Origin: Cladophialophora immunda
Lineage: Eukaryota; Ascomycota; Eurotiomycetes; Chaetothyriales; Herpotrichiellaceae
Assembly: GCF_000835495.1 (NCBI RefSeq)
Contig: NW_015622541.1
Span: 1,612,001 to 1,676,000, forward strand
Length of the DNA: 64,000 bases
Direction: 5' to 3'
In this document: piece by piece, positions 1-11,853 of the stretch
Layout: each line of letters begins with the position of its first letter
Position numbering within the stretch: the first letter of the stretch is position 1
Translations under genes and position numbers: made by a program
The notes under the pieces: model-generated
Database searches by the model: none
The model's input: only the letters and a program-made list of their open reading frames with translations
What the model was told of the DNA's origin: nothing

Positions 1-409
1 CTAGGGCATCTGTAACACACCCGGGAATCTTTCCGATGCGCATCACTGCCTTGGAAACATAATTTACCAAGGAATCTTGAAAACCGTTGTGACATTCTAT
101 CCTCGCAAATGCACATTTGATTGTGCCATTTCTTCGGGCTTACAACAGCATAGTTCAACGGACGGAACAAGTGTTACAACAAACAACGTCTTCGACCTGA
201 TCGGAACCTGCGAAGTTAGAAACCACTTCCGTCAAACGACAGACACATTTTGCCCTTTACAACACCCTCGGACAGCCTATCAACGAATAGTCCGAGGATG
301 ATTTGAGGCACTGAGCAGGAAGGTCTCATTGTGTATTGTAATAGGGGGTCCGGCGATTGTTGGTACTTTGATGGTTCAAACCTCTCGGCCAGATGTATGG
401 CAATGCTTG
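1..409. other. Left-edge intergenic sequence, nothing recognised
   Basis: No reading frame here has a recognisable domain or fungal splice structure. It is downstream of the first regulator gene and may hold its 3' untranslated region. Confidence 0.4.
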
Positions 410-1771
410 TCAGGACAGCGCTAACCCAGCCATCATCATCGGCCACTTCATCTGGTCCTGCCACACGGGCGACACCGTATCGTGGATTGCCTGGATCTCG
501 CGCCTGGGGGTCTTCCCCACCCACCAAATCGACGGGAAGCGCGCCATCAGCGCAAAATAGTGCGCCAGAATCACGAGCGCACATGGGCGCTCCTCTTCCA
601 CCAACTCGATAAACGGCCGAGGGACGAAAATGGCAAAGGAGATGATCTTGCGAGCGACGATGTAGACAGGCTCGTCCTCGTCGACGGACTGGTACAGGTA
701 GCCATTGTAGCTGAGCAACTTCTCTAACACCTCGAGCCTCGCTGGGTCGTAACCTGGATCTGGGTGCTGGCTTTTCTCATGCTCCAGCACTCTCGAGAAG
801 GGTTGGATTTTTTCCTTGGCAAAGAGGACTTTGACATCGAACACTGGCGGAGCATTGATCAAGAGCATCATTTTCGAAGACGGGTCTTGTTTGAAAATGT
901 CCTTCGCCAATTTCAGCACGGTTCCTGCCCCAGTCCCCAGGCGCTGGTATTCCATCGGTGGTGAGTAAGGTTCCAGTGGGCGCCTCCAGAGTCTGGCGAC
1001 AGAGGTGATGAGGAGTAACATGGAGGCGAAACAGACCGCGTAGGCGTTCTCACTGCTCAGATTCGACACGACCTGGTGTTGCTCGCCCAGGGCGAGGCCT
1101 CGGTAGACCTCGGCCGCGGCGTTGAGTTCTGCATCTTCTGGTTGGGCGTGGAGCAGGTGGGATGCCGCACAGGAAAACATCATGTAGAGTAGATTGTCGT
1201 ATTTCAAAGACAGGCGAGGGGCTTTGCAGACCAGGCTGTTACCAGGTTGGAGTTTGCAAGGTCTGGAAATGGCTTGATCAGATGCTCCGAGTAATGGTTC
1301 AGAAGTTGCAATTCGAGCAGTCGCCGCGACCTGGATTCAGGGATGTCCAAGATGTTATTGACGGCGTTGAGATTGGTAGGACTAAAGAACGAGGTTCGGC
1401 TGAGTTCATCGGTCAATTGGACAGAGGGGTCGACGTCGCCAAAATGATCTGTTTCTTCTGGTGGACTCGGTAACCGGCAAGTCTTTGGTATTTGTTGGAC
1501 ATTGACGCTCTACGCGAATGCGCAAGCCACTCCTCGACTTTCGCAATTCAGGCATGTTGGTCGCCTTTCGTCGCACTATGCTCGGTGTCAGCTGAATGGA
1601 ACGACACATTCGGTGATCACTTTTCAATCCACGAGCGTCTTTTACCGGTTGCGTATATCCTACCTTGACTCGACGTGTCCGACAAGTTTGACATCCATTC
1701 CGAGATTTTCGGTGAAAGACTTTCGTTATGCGGCGAGGGGCTTGTAATTCGTTGTCCACGTCAAGATCCAT
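410..1771 (-). pseudogene. Zn(2)-C6 transcription factor, sterol-uptake-control type, probably frameshifted
   Basis: The start at 1771 gives a complete binuclear zinc cluster once an intron (1576-1663) is removed: Cys27, 30, 37, 44, 47 and 54, spacing CX2CX6CX6CX2CX6C. An in-frame TAG directly after the cluster can be avoided by a second, 48-bp intron (1466-1513), which joins to a stretch containing LLELQLLNHY. This looks like the UPC2/sterol-uptake regulator family middle region. A conserved Trp (codon 1231-1233) then lies in one frame, while the following PRLSLKYDNLLYMMFSCAAS stretch lies in another, and the gap (about 1217-1233) is too short for an intron. The first frame stops within 20 bases. 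The C-terminal 250 residues to 410 are otherwise open and family-like. The likely reading is a single-base indel, either real inactivation or an assembly error. If functional it would be a nuclear DNA-binding activator. Confidence 0.65.
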
Positions 1772-2741
1772 AGTCGCTGTCCTAGCACGAGGGTGGATCT
1801 AAGACTGTAACACTCATGGGCCTTTTGCAAAATGGTTGTGTTGCACGTCTCTTTCCAAATGGATCTATCTAGGAGTGGTTGGATGAGAGATAAAGGCTGA
1901 CATAGTACTATTGATCGCCTGGACGACGACAATGGTTAGCTACGGATAATTTGCCGGTTCTCCAGGGTCCCAAACCCTGAAAATCCTGGAGAAGGAGGCC
2001 TGAAATGCTGTATACTAGGCCAAACACCTATCCAAAGGTCGATTGGAACGGAACATGTCAAGCTGCATCTTGGCAGAAGTTGTTAATCTCACACCAGGAT
2101 ACGAGCAGGTGCCCATACACGTGCTCTTCGGCAATGCTAATTATAAGTCGTTGCTAGCACATCTACCTTCGACTTAGGCTGTCCAGCCCTTAAGTTTATG
2201 GTCGCGGGCTGCAAGCGCCGCCCCTTTTGACGCCGCTATGTACACCCATTGCTCCCTTCCTCCTTCTCGACTTCTATCAACTCTCTTCCACCTCCGTCGC
2301 ATCCTACTTGAATCCCCGTCCCGACCGCTTAAGAACTCCTATCCTCAATTGTATATTTACTCTCCCCCGGCCCCTTCAAAATATACCTCGCTTCATCTAT
2401 TACGCCCCGATCACCCTTCTGAAGCTAGGATTCTGCATCTTGGCTTGGTATTATATAATACAGATGACGGCACTGGGAATGGAGATTCCAGGGCCATAAG
2501 GGCCTAATAGCCTCTTAATTTTGACACGTAGCTAGCTACATGGTTTGGGCGGGGATTGGGGATTGAATCCGCGATATATCTCTCTCAAGGTAAGCCGCGT
2601 GAGCGATCAGATACCATGTCCAATAACTGATGACCACCCCCTGGACCTACAAAGCCCGTCGTAGCAAGTAGGCTGTGGACCAACATCAGCAAGTTCGGAC
2701 TCGCCCAGCAGAGGACAAATCAGCTCGCCTATTTATGCCAA
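1772..2741. other. Intergenic, no gene seen
   Basis: This lies upstream of the damaged regulator and of the kinase-like remnant. The overlapping short frames at 2227-2507 are pyrimidine-rich and match nothing recognised. The far end may contain further eroded sequence of the kinase-like pseudogene. Confidence 0.4.
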
Positions 2742-3495
2742 CCGACTCACAAGCCCGAGATTCTCCATGTACTCGATAGTGTCGGCATCATCGACAACTG
2801 CCGCAGAAAGTCTTTTGGATTCTTCATTTGCTACCCAAGCAACGCAAACACCCTGAAGCCGCCTATCCGCCTCTCGGATCTATTGGCTCGACGTCACCAT
2901 GGTGCTCGCTTGCCAACCCTCGAAGAACGCTTTCAGCTAGCTCAACATCTCTCCGCAGCGCTTTGCTCGTTCATGCTCGTCAATTGGTTGGTTCCACAAG
3001 AGCTTCACCTCCTCGAGCGTGGTTTTCGTGGAGATTAAAACAACAGGGCGGTTAACGATCGACGCACCCTACGTTGGAGGCTTCGATATAGCACGTCTGC
3101 ATCGTCTCGACGAACCAACGCTAAATTAGAACCTCGACCAGCAAAGCTTGTACTTGCACCCCAGTCTCAGAGTTCCGGAGAGCTCGTCACGCCCTTCATA
3201 CCATCGCAAGTACGAGATATGTAGCCTCGGAGTGTTGTTGGCAGAGATGGGGTTCTGGAATACCGTTCAAACCATATGCGGCAGAGACTCTCGACTATGG
3301 AGCCCAACTAAGTTCAAAGACGAGTTGATTCGGAAGTGTGAGATAGGCCTTGGATGCTGGATGGGCTGTAGATATCGGGATATCACTGTTCTATGTCTAA
3401 AAGTGTCGACCCAGGAGTCCGTCCTCAGCGAGTCGGTCACCGTTTTCTACCATGCCATTGTGTACGAGCTATTACAATGTTCAAGCTTCGATTGA
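2742..3495 (+). pseudogene. Decayed HET/prion-associated protein kinase-like gene
   Basis: Three blocks read like the C-terminal kinase-like domain that accompanies HeLo/prion-inhibition proteins in fungi. Block one (2742-3035) contains RLSDLL and LPTLEERFQLAQHLSAALCS, matching the usual LA..L..sl..f segment, and stops at TAA 3036-3038. Block two (from 3055, shifted by one base) contains APYVGGFDIAR, like the family PYLVGFDYSR motif, and has an in-frame TAG at 3127-3129. Block three continues in the same frame with YLHPSLRVPE and YEICSLGVLLAEMGFW, the equivalent of the YDIYSLGVVLLEIGLW signature, and ends with GCRYRDITVLCLK like the family's terminal G..Y...V..CL. Two stops and a frame change argue for a dead gene. 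The N-terminal effector domain was not found. The family assignment is from memory of its motifs. Confidence 0.7.
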
Positions 3496-3990
3496 TCAAA
3501 GATCGATTCCCTCGCCGTAGATACAAGCTATTTGGCATCGAGGTATCATCAAACAGCTAAGTTATAACGTTACTGCAAGAGCACAGTGCACACAGTACAT
3601 ATGCCGACGCTGTGGACATCCGAGTGCAGTACGCGAACTCTCACACATCAACACTTGCAAGGCTTCACCTGGTGAAGGGACAACCCGGCATCCAGCAAGT
3701 CGAGAGTACTGCCTATATCGGCTCCTTCAAGGTATGCGAAGGAGGGTAAATCTTTTGACTTGATTTCATCTCGATTTCAAACCTGGAAAACTGCTTTCTA
3801 TTCAGGCGTAGTCGAGCGCTACGCGGTACCCACGAAGCCGGCAAGCCAGAAAGGTCAGGCGAAAGACAGCCTCGCCGACAAGGCTGCCAAGAACCCAGGG
3901 GCCGCATAACTTCCAGAAAGGGAAGGGACTGCACCGATGTTGAGAGATTCGCGGATACGGCGAGTCTGTAACAGACTCCACAGGCTTATG
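3496..3990. other. Intergenic between the kinase-like remnant and the first SDR
   Basis: No coding sequence is recognised. The right end is immediately 3' of the SDR stop codon and should include its 3' untranslated region. Confidence 0.4.
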
Positions 3991-4880
3991 CTAATGCAAC
4001 AACATTCCACCATCCATACGGTAATTGCTTCCTGACACCATGACCGCATCATCGCTTGCCAAGAACAAATACAACTTTGCTACCTCCAGCGGTTCCACAG
4101 CTCTGCCTGTTATAGGGTCAGCGGGATCACCATACAGGACCGTCGTTGATGCTTACCAGCTGGAGTAGCTTTAAGCCGCTCCTCAAGGTTATCCCAAGCA
4201 TGAATTAGAGGTGTGGCCACGAAACCAGGAGAGACTGCATTCACTCTGATTCGGTCTTTTGCGTATTCCTGGGCCGCAGTCACGGCTAAGGCGCGGACAG
4301 CAAATTTCGACATGCTGTAAGCACACAACTCGGGATATGCTGCTTCGCTGGCAAGGCTTGCTGTTATGATGATACTGCCGCCATTTCCCAGACTCTGCAT
4401 CTTTGTGGCAGCATATTTGACTCCGAGAAACGCTGTAGTACTGTCAACTTATCTTGTCCGCAATCGAGACACAAGGGAGATCATGAACAGCGATGTGGCT
4501 CACTTACGTCCACGAGCATTGACCCGCATGTGCTGGTCGTATTCCTCCAAAGTCAACTTGGAGATTGGCGTTATCTTTCCGATTCCTGCATTCAGCACCG
4601 CAACGTCGAGTCCCCCAAGCTCCTGCGTACATTTCTCCACAAAAGCAATCACCGCACTCTCGTCCGCTGCATCGGCATAATGGAACCTATATGTACTTGG
4701 ATCGAAGCTTTGCGACGACAGAAGAGAGCTCGCCGTCTCGATATTGCTTTCTGAGAAGTCCACTCCAAAAACCTTTGCGCCTTCGGACAGGAAAGTCTGG
4801 GTGACGGCCAGGCCGATGCCGCTGGCAGCCCCGGTCACCAGAGCAATCTTGCCCGCCAATCGATTTCCGTTTGCGACCAT
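3991..4880 (-). CDS. Short-chain dehydrogenase/reductase (classical SDR)
   Basis: Three exons (4880-4508, 4432-4157, 4106-3991) join in frame to a 254-residue protein, the usual size for a classical SDR. It shows the NAD(P)-binding TGAASGIG motif near residues 16-23, LNAGIG, a catalytic Ser in TASLASEAA, and the catalytic Tyr/Lys pair in YSMSK followed by FAVRAL. SPGFVATPL follows, and the C-terminus ends in the family-like SGSNYRMDGG. Both introns (4433-4507 and 4107-4156) have GTAAG donors. It probably oxidises a secondary alcohol or reduces a ketone; the substrate cannot be read from sequence. It is divergent from the MFS gene at 5635 and shares 754 bp of upstream DNA with it, so joint control is likely. 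It sits in the SDR-MFS-SDR-BVMO-regulator group. Confidence 0.92.
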
Positions 4881-5634
4881 GACGAATAAAGTTGATGAGT
4901 ACCGTTAAGCAGAGCATTAAAGGATATCTGGAGGGTTTACAAGTCGTCTCAAAAGGCCTTGAAGTTGCCAGTCGCCTTCGGTCCCTCGAGGCCGAGGTTC
5001 CGACACGACTTGCAGACACCGCTCACCGTCAGCGGGACATCGCCGCAGGGGGTTTCAAGGGCGCGAACGAATAGATTTCTGATCTTGTCAAAGGTTTTGG
5101 TGCCGATGGAGCCGAGACGCCAACCAGGTCTCGAACCTGGATCATCAAAGTGCTATGGCCGGAGATCGGTCGGTGGATAGCTCTCTCCTAACAGGATCTC
5201 CATCAACAGCAGCTAGAACCGCAACCATTGTAGCGAGCGATTCTACGCAAGGCGGCCTCGGAACTCGAGCTTGAAAGCTATATCTCTGCAATTTCTGGTA
5301 TAGTTCGTTACTCGTCAAAGGTCACACAGCCTCACGGCTCTCTTTCCGCCTACGAGCTTGCTCGGCCTGGACCAGTCGTTCGTATCCACGACTTCGCCCG
5401 CCTTTCCCAACCCCATACCCCAGCTCGTTTAATATGAATACGTGTGTTTAGTTCCGCGGCAGACTGGTTCTCATTGATTGACTGACAGCACAGCAAAATC
5501 TTTCCTGCTCAATTCCTATAAGAGAACATCTCCCGCTAAAGCCCAAGGGCAAAGCCACCCTCTTCCTCTCTGCCCTATACTTGCATCACTTTGGGATCTG
5601 TCCATCTCTTCGAACAAGATCATACCCCCACAAA
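4881..5634. promoter_or_regulatory. Divergent promoter region, SDR / MFS transporter
   Basis: The 754 bp separates two head-to-head genes. CGG/CCG triplet pairs of the kind bound by Zn2Cys6 regulators are present: CCG-N5-CGG at 5159-5169 and a direct CGG-N3-CGG at 5253-5261. Such pairs occur by chance, so this is only suggestive. A tRNA T-arm-like palindrome at 5124-5140 has no surrounding tRNA. Confidence 0.4.
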
Positions 5635-7575
5635 ATGGAACGAAGGCTTTCGATATCCAGTGAGGCGGCTGCCCACCGTGAGATTGAAGAAACCTTGCAC
5701 ACTACACTCTACCCTGGCACGGAAGTCATGACTGACAGTAAGCCGATTCGTCCACAGAACACAGGTCAGAATGCCGCGCTGATTGCCCTTTTCTAGTTGG
5801 TGGACTCCACTTCAAGCACGCTGGAAAGAACGTACTCGTGCCGCAACCGTCCGATGATCCTTCTGATCCGCTCAATTGGAGCTTCGTATGGAAAATGGCT
5901 ACCATGACCGGCATGATAATCACCACGTTTTCGTGGACCGTTGGCCCACTGGCCATCTCATCCCAAGTGCCATATTATATGGCGGAGTGGAACAGGTCAC
6001 TCTCCGATGTCGTTCAGTTTGTGAGTTGAATACCTGCTTTGGTGAAGCAGGTGGGACGCTGACTTCCCCCGATCAGGTCGGCGTGAGCATCCTCGTGTTA
6101 GGATTTTCCAACATTATCTGGGTCCCGATCGGCCGTGCTTTCGGGCGGAGACCTATGGCCCTCCTCGCAAATCTCCTCAATGTGGCTTCGATGATTTGGC
6201 GGGCAGAAGCAAGGTCATACGGCTCATTCCTGGGTGCGTGCGTTCTCACCGGCATTGCTTGTGGACCATCCGAGACACTACCGGGAATGGTGAGGTTCTC
6301 AATGTCGAAAGAAAGGCGAGCAAGACCCTGACCGAGTTTCCAGTTGGTCGCGGACGTGATGTTCCTCCATCAACGCGGGCTTTACATGAGCCTATATCTG
6401 TGGGTCGCGTGGTCTGGCACGTTGGTGAGAAGATATCTCTTTGATTGGCAGGAGAGGGATACTAATAGTCATACACATAGCTTGGTCCTGTCCTTGCTGG
6501 GGTTATGTCGGACAAGTACGGTTGGAGAAGCTTCTGGTGGCTATGCGTGGCCATTGCTGTTTTTGCCACGGTATTTCAGGTCTTTCTCATGCCAGAAACG
6601 CGGTGGGGAGACCGCCACGTCGCAATTGTGCACGACCCGGTTGCTGAAGCCTCAGAAACCAATATCGGGGGGGACAAGAACGAAGCTAGATTTGAAGAGA
6701 ATGTTCAGCAACCTCCCGAATCATCCGGCGCCAACGAGATCGTCGTCAAGCTCACAGGTAAGCCGAGCATGGCCCAATTCTCCCTCTGGGGAAAACTCGA
6801 CAGGTCGAGCACCAAGGGCATTATTCCGGCCCTCATCATGCCGTTTCGACTGTTTACATACCCGATTGTGTTGTGGTCGAGCTTCGCCTTTGCCTGGGCT
6901 GCATCTATGCTTGTGATCATCAATGTCACGCAGTCACAGGCCTTTGCAGGACCGCCGTGGAACATGTCGGCGAGCGACGTCGGATACACAAACTTCGGAG
7001 CCCTCGTCGGAGTTGCGCTGTCTCTGGTCATTGCAGGGCCCCTGAGTGACTGGGTCTCCGCTTTCCTAACGCGACGAAACAAGGGCATCCGAGAGCCAGA
7101 GATGAGACTGGTGGCCTTGCTTCCCTTTGTAGTGAGCTGCTTGCTCGGCGGTGTGTTGGTCGCTGTCGGCTACCAACACCAATGGAGCTGGGAAGCCATC
7201 GTTATCGGCGGTTATGGCCTCCTCGGATTCGTCTTGCCCTCACTATCTGCCATCTCGTTGACCTATTCGGTGAGTCATCTCAAACTAGCCCATCTACAGC
7301 TCCTGTTAACGGTTTTTTCTCCTCCTCAACAGATCGATTCCTATAAACCGGTGGCTGGAGAGATTCTTGTCGGAGCCACAATGGTCAAAAATTTGTGGGC
7401 ATATGGGATGACGAAATACTTCAACAACTGGATCGTCGAGGTTGGGTACATCAAGCCTATCATGTTCAATACCTCGCTTGCCATCTTCTTTTTCCTCCTG
7501 GCCGTCCCACTCTTCTTCATTGGCAAGAAGTTCAGAGGCTGGACTAGGAACAGCGCGGCCCATCGCGAAATCTGA
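5635..7575 (+). CDS. MFS transporter, DHA1-like drug/metabolite antiporter type
   Basis: Six exons (5635-5737, 5797-6020, 6077-6289, 6344-6424, 6481-7269, 7333-7575) join to 550 residues. The N-terminus is cytoplasmic, with the PSDPLNW motif typical of fungal DHA1 proteins just before the first helix (KMATMTGMIITTFSW). The loop 2-3 signature appears as GRAFGRRPMALLAN. GLYMSLYLWVAWSGTLV and LGPVLAGVMSDKYGWRSFW follow, the latter matching the conserved G..iaG.i....gWRw.fw segment. A long central loop precedes the second six-helix half, and the protein ends after the last helix (LAIFFFLLAVPLFFIG). Introns are 54-63 bp. The start is the first ATG of the exon that reads into the family. It is a plasma-membrane proton-coupled transporter; its place in the cluster suggests uptake or export of the cluster's substrate or product. 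Confidence 0.9.
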
Positions 7576-8163
7576 TATGGAGGGCGAGCACCGGGTTTAT
7601 GCACAATGAAGAGTAGCGAAGAGGACTAAAGTGCTGAAAGTGCCATAAATAGGAACAGTGAAACACGACATGGGTGCAAATGTTATCACTTGAGCTTCTT
7701 TCTCTATGAGTACCAACATCCAGCTCCAGCGTTGTTGAAAGGAGTAAGTGATCATGTAGGAAGCGTCCTAGTTCCTCTTCTTCGGTGTTGACGTACATGA
7801 CAGAGGTCATAAAGCTCTAGACCACACAAGAATGGATGCAACGAAGACGCCGTTAAGTCCAGCAAAGTGCAGTCTGTTTACAGATAATCTATGTTTCACG
7901 CCTATGATTCAAGTGCTCTGATAGCAACCATACCGTCTCTGAGCTGGCGTGCTTGTGTTAGGAGACCCCTAAATGGGCTTATCCTTGCCTACTATAGTGC
8001 CTCGTATTCGCTACTAGATAGCGAGATATTCCATATTTTTGCCGAAAGGCAAGGGATTGGGGCAATACTCCTGACAGCTTGCCACCGCAAATAGTAGGAT
8101 TACTGGGTCCAACATGACCAAAGCTGAACATGAGGGTTCGGTCTCCAGACGACATATCCACTT
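7576..8163. other. Convergent 3' intergenic region, MFS / second SDR
   Basis: The stop codons of two convergent genes flank this 588-bp stretch. Short frames inside it have no recognisable domain. It probably holds the two 3' untranslated regions. Confidence 0.4.
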
Positions 8164-9210
<1,047 letters not shown>

Positions 9211-10093
9211 TTTCGAGTTTCTCCAAAGACTTGTTGATACGGCGATGACGTCTCCGAGACTGAGGCTTCCTAGCGAAGGCACTGGATGGGTATAAATACG
9301 AGCGTGTCGTCGGAAAAAAACTCGATCAGCCTAGCCGTCAGATTCAGGGCCAGGCACAATAAGTCTGGCTCAAACCCCTTGACCAGACTCGCGTTTAGTG
9401 TGAAGCATTTCTTCAAGAGCCACGACGTGCGGAGGCTCATATTTGCAATTGCCGTCCACGAGAGCCGTTGGTCAAGAGCTTCAGGCCAAGCCAGGGGAAG
9501 GGAATCTCGCAACGCTGCACCGAGATTCCGAGCCTTGTCCCAACGCACTAGTGCCAAATAGGCGGATTTACCCCGCATATAGTGTGGGTCGCGTGGGTTA
9601 AGTGGAGTCTGAGACCCGCTAGGCCCGCCAGGCGTACAGTACGTGAGCAGATTCGTTCCTAAGAGCTGCAAAGGTGCGGCCTGTTGCTACACGATCACTT
9701 GTACGACTTGCGGAAAGCCGTCCGTGTAAATGACAACAAGTTGTAGAGCGGTACTCCTCCGTCTGAATATGCCAACCCCCTTGGCTCCACTTCTCGAACC
9801 TCTTCGGCAGCCCAGGCTCCATACCACGGACCTGGTCCGCAGAGCCTGGAAGTCTGCAATCTCTCTTAGCACTAGCCAAGAAAGGGCCTAACGACAGCAC
9901 TGAAAGGTCGCATGTCCGCGAGTCGGTGTATTTCGGAAATGCGGCGGCTTGGGCACCGGAGCACGACGATGAGGGCCGTCATCGCAAATGCCTGAGCCCT
10001 CATAATAAGAGAGTCCTTCAGAGCGTGTAGGCCTATTCTTTCGTGATCAAACAAGACTGACCTACTTTGTTCGCAATTCTCTTGCTCAGCAAT
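9211..10093. promoter_or_regulatory. Divergent promoter region, SDR / Baeyer-Villiger monooxygenase
   Basis: The 883 bp separates two head-to-head cluster genes. A CGG-N4-CCG inverted pair is present at 9711-9720 and a CGG-N8-CCG pair at 9945-9958. Both are possible Zn2Cys6 contacts, but neither can be proven from sequence. The reverse frame 9270-9671 (133 residues) has no recognisable domain. Confidence 0.4.
9711..9720. promoter_or_regulatory. Candidate Zn2Cys6 binding site, CGG-N4-CCG
   Basis: The 10-bp sequence is an inverted CGG pair with a four-base spacer, located between the divergent SDR and BVMO genes. Fungal binuclear-cluster regulators commonly recognise such pairs, and one is encoded at the end of this gene group. 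Chance occurrence is likely enough to keep confidence low. Confidence 0.25.
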
Positions 10094-11689
10094 ATGGCGT
10101 CGGGATATTACGATGCCGTAGTCATTGGGGCCGGTATGGGCGGCATCTACCAAGCCCACCGCCTCCTCAACCTGGGACTCACAGTGAGAGTATTTGATCG
10201 GGCCGGTGGCCCAGGGGGAACATGGTACTGGAACCGCTATCCCGGGGCGATGAGTGACACACATTCCCTGCTATACCGGTATTCCTGGGACAAGGAAGAC
10301 CTGCAGACCTATCCCTGGTCAGACAACTATCTCGACTCCGGGGACATTCTGACCTACCTGAACCACGTCGTCGACCGTCACGACTTGCGGAAATACATGC
10401 AATTTCACACCGAGGTCCGGTCCATGAGGTGGAACGACGACATCTACACGTGGACCATCGAAACGAGCGCCGGTGTTTTCACCGCCCGGTACGTGGTCAC
10501 AGCGGTCGGGCTCCTCAGCGAGCCCAACTGGCCGAGCATCGCCGGACTGGAACGCTTCAAAGGAGAGCTGTACCACACCGCCCGGTGGCCCGAGAGCTAC
10601 GACTTTAGCGACAAAAGAGTCGGGGTGATCGGAAACGGCTCGACGGGGGTCCAGCTGATCACGACGATCGCGCCGACGGTCGGCTCGTTGATCTGCTTCC
10701 AGCGACACCCCCAGTACAGCGTGCCCGCCGGCCGGAAAGCCGTGTCGAAGGAGGAACGGGATCTCATCAACCAGACGTACGACGACATCTGGGCGCGGGC
10801 GTGCCAGACCGTCAGCGGCGGCGGGATTGACGAGGCCAAGATCAAGACCACCGACGTGTCGAGCGAGGAGAGGGGGCGGATCTACCAGGAGCTGTGGGAC
10901 CAGGGCAGCGGGATCCGGTTCCTGATGGGCTCGTTCACCGACATCACGACGGACGAGGGCGCCAACAAGACGGCGTGCGACTTCATCAAGGCCAAGATCG
11001 CGCAGACGGTGCAGGACCCCGAGAAGCGCAGGAAACTGACGCCCAAGGAGCTGTACGCGCGCCGGCCCATCTGCGACACCGGGTACTACGAACAATTCAA
11101 CCGAGAGAACGTCGACGTCGTCGACATCAAGGAGAACCCGATCGCCGAGGTGACCGGCACGGGCATCAAGCTGGCCGACGGCACGTGCCATGCCCTCGAC
11201 GTCCTGATCTGCGCGACCGGCTTCAACGCCTTCGACGGCGCGTACCGGCGCATCCGCATCGAGGGCCGCGGCGGCCTCACGCTCAACGACCACTGGAAGG
11301 ACGGCCCGCGCACCAACATGGGCGTCGCGGCCGCCGGCTTCCCGAACCTGTTCATGATCCTCGGGCCCAAGTCGCCGCTGGCCAACGTGCCACCCATGAT
11401 CGAGGCGCACGTCGACTTCATCACGGCGGCCGTCACGCGGGTCGAGGAGCGGTGCCAGCTCGCCCGGACGGCCATGGAGTCGACCGCGCAGGGCGAGGAG
11501 GAGTGGGGCGCCCTGTGCGACGCCATCAGCGACAAGATGCTCTTCCGCAAAATCGACTCGTACTTCTACGGCGCCAACGTCGAGGGCAAGTTGCGCTCGA
11601 CGCTGATCTTCTTTGGCGGCCTGGCCATGTTCTCACAGAAGCTGCAGGACTGCGTGGACCACGGGTATCCTTCTTTCAACTTTCTTTAG
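10094..11689 (+). CDS. Flavin-dependent Baeyer-Villiger monooxygenase (cyclohexanone monooxygenase-like)
   Basis: One uninterrupted frame encodes 531 residues from the first ATG, close to the roughly 540 of bacterial cyclohexanone monooxygenase. The FAD-binding GAGMGG is at residues 12-17, followed by GGPGGTWYWNRYPG. The Baeyer-Villiger fingerprint is seen as FKGELYHTARWP at residues 155-166, and the NADPH Rossmann motif GNGSTG at 180-185. The DVLICATGFNAFDG segment and the C-terminal SYFYGANVEGKLRS / FFGGL block match the class I family. It should insert one oxygen next to a ketone to give an ester or lactone, using NADPH and O2. It is convergent with the regulator that ends at 11854 (164 bp apart). 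It is GC-rich and intronless, unlike its neighbours. Confidence 0.95.
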   Translation: MASGYYDAVVIGAGMGGIYQAHRLLNLGLTVRVFDRAGGPGGTWYWNRYPGAMSDTHSLLYRYSWDKEDLQTYPWSDNYLDSGDILTYLNHVVDRHDLRKYMQFHTEVRSMRWNDDIYTWTIETSAGVFTARYVVTAVGLLSEPNWPSIAGLERFKGELYHTARWPESYDFSDKRVGVIGNGSTGVQLITTIAPTVGSLICFQRHPQYSVPAGRKAVSKEERDLINQTYDDIWARACQTVSGGGIDEAKIKTTDVSSEERGRIYQELWDQGSGIRFLMGSFTDITTDEGANKTACDFIKAKIAQTVQDPEKRRKLTPKELYARRPICDTGYYEQFNRENVDVVDIKENPIAEVTGTGIKLADGTCHALDVLICATGFNAFDGAYRRIRIEGRGGLTLNDHWKDGPRTNMGVAAAGFPNLFMILGPKSPLANVPPMIEAHVDFITAAVTRVEERCQLARTAMESTAQGEEEWGALCDAISDKMLFRKIDSYFYGANVEGKLRSTLIFFGGLAMFSQKLQDCVDHGYPSFNFL

Positions 11690-11853
11690 ATAGTCGCCGC
11701 AATGAGAGTAATACGTATGAATTTGACATAATTCCTTGCAGAACTGCACTTGCTCGGTTCCTCGGACAAGTGTAGTTGGTGCTAGAGTATCTAAAAACGC
11801 GCAGATCTCCAAATACGAAGACCCCTCGCTGATGCATGTGACCCACTGGTCGG

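Noticed and set aside
2227..2507. Two overlapping about 90-codon frames
   Set aside because: Both are pyrimidine-driven translations without similarity to known proteins.
5124..5140. tRNA T-arm-like palindrome on the minus strand (CCAGGTTCGAGACCTGG)
   Set aside because: No matching acceptor, D or anticodon arm is found at the right distance, and box A is absent. It may be a chance palindrome or a tRNA-derived scrap.
9270..9671. 133-codon minus-strand frame between SDR and BVMO
   Set aside because: It has no domain, no supporting splice sites, and lies in a divergent promoter. A small lineage-specific gene cannot be excluded.
10319..11410. 363-codon minus-strand frame opposite the BVMO
   Set aside because: It is an antisense frame opened by the high GC content of the true BVMO gene, and is Asp/Arg/Val-rich without motifs.
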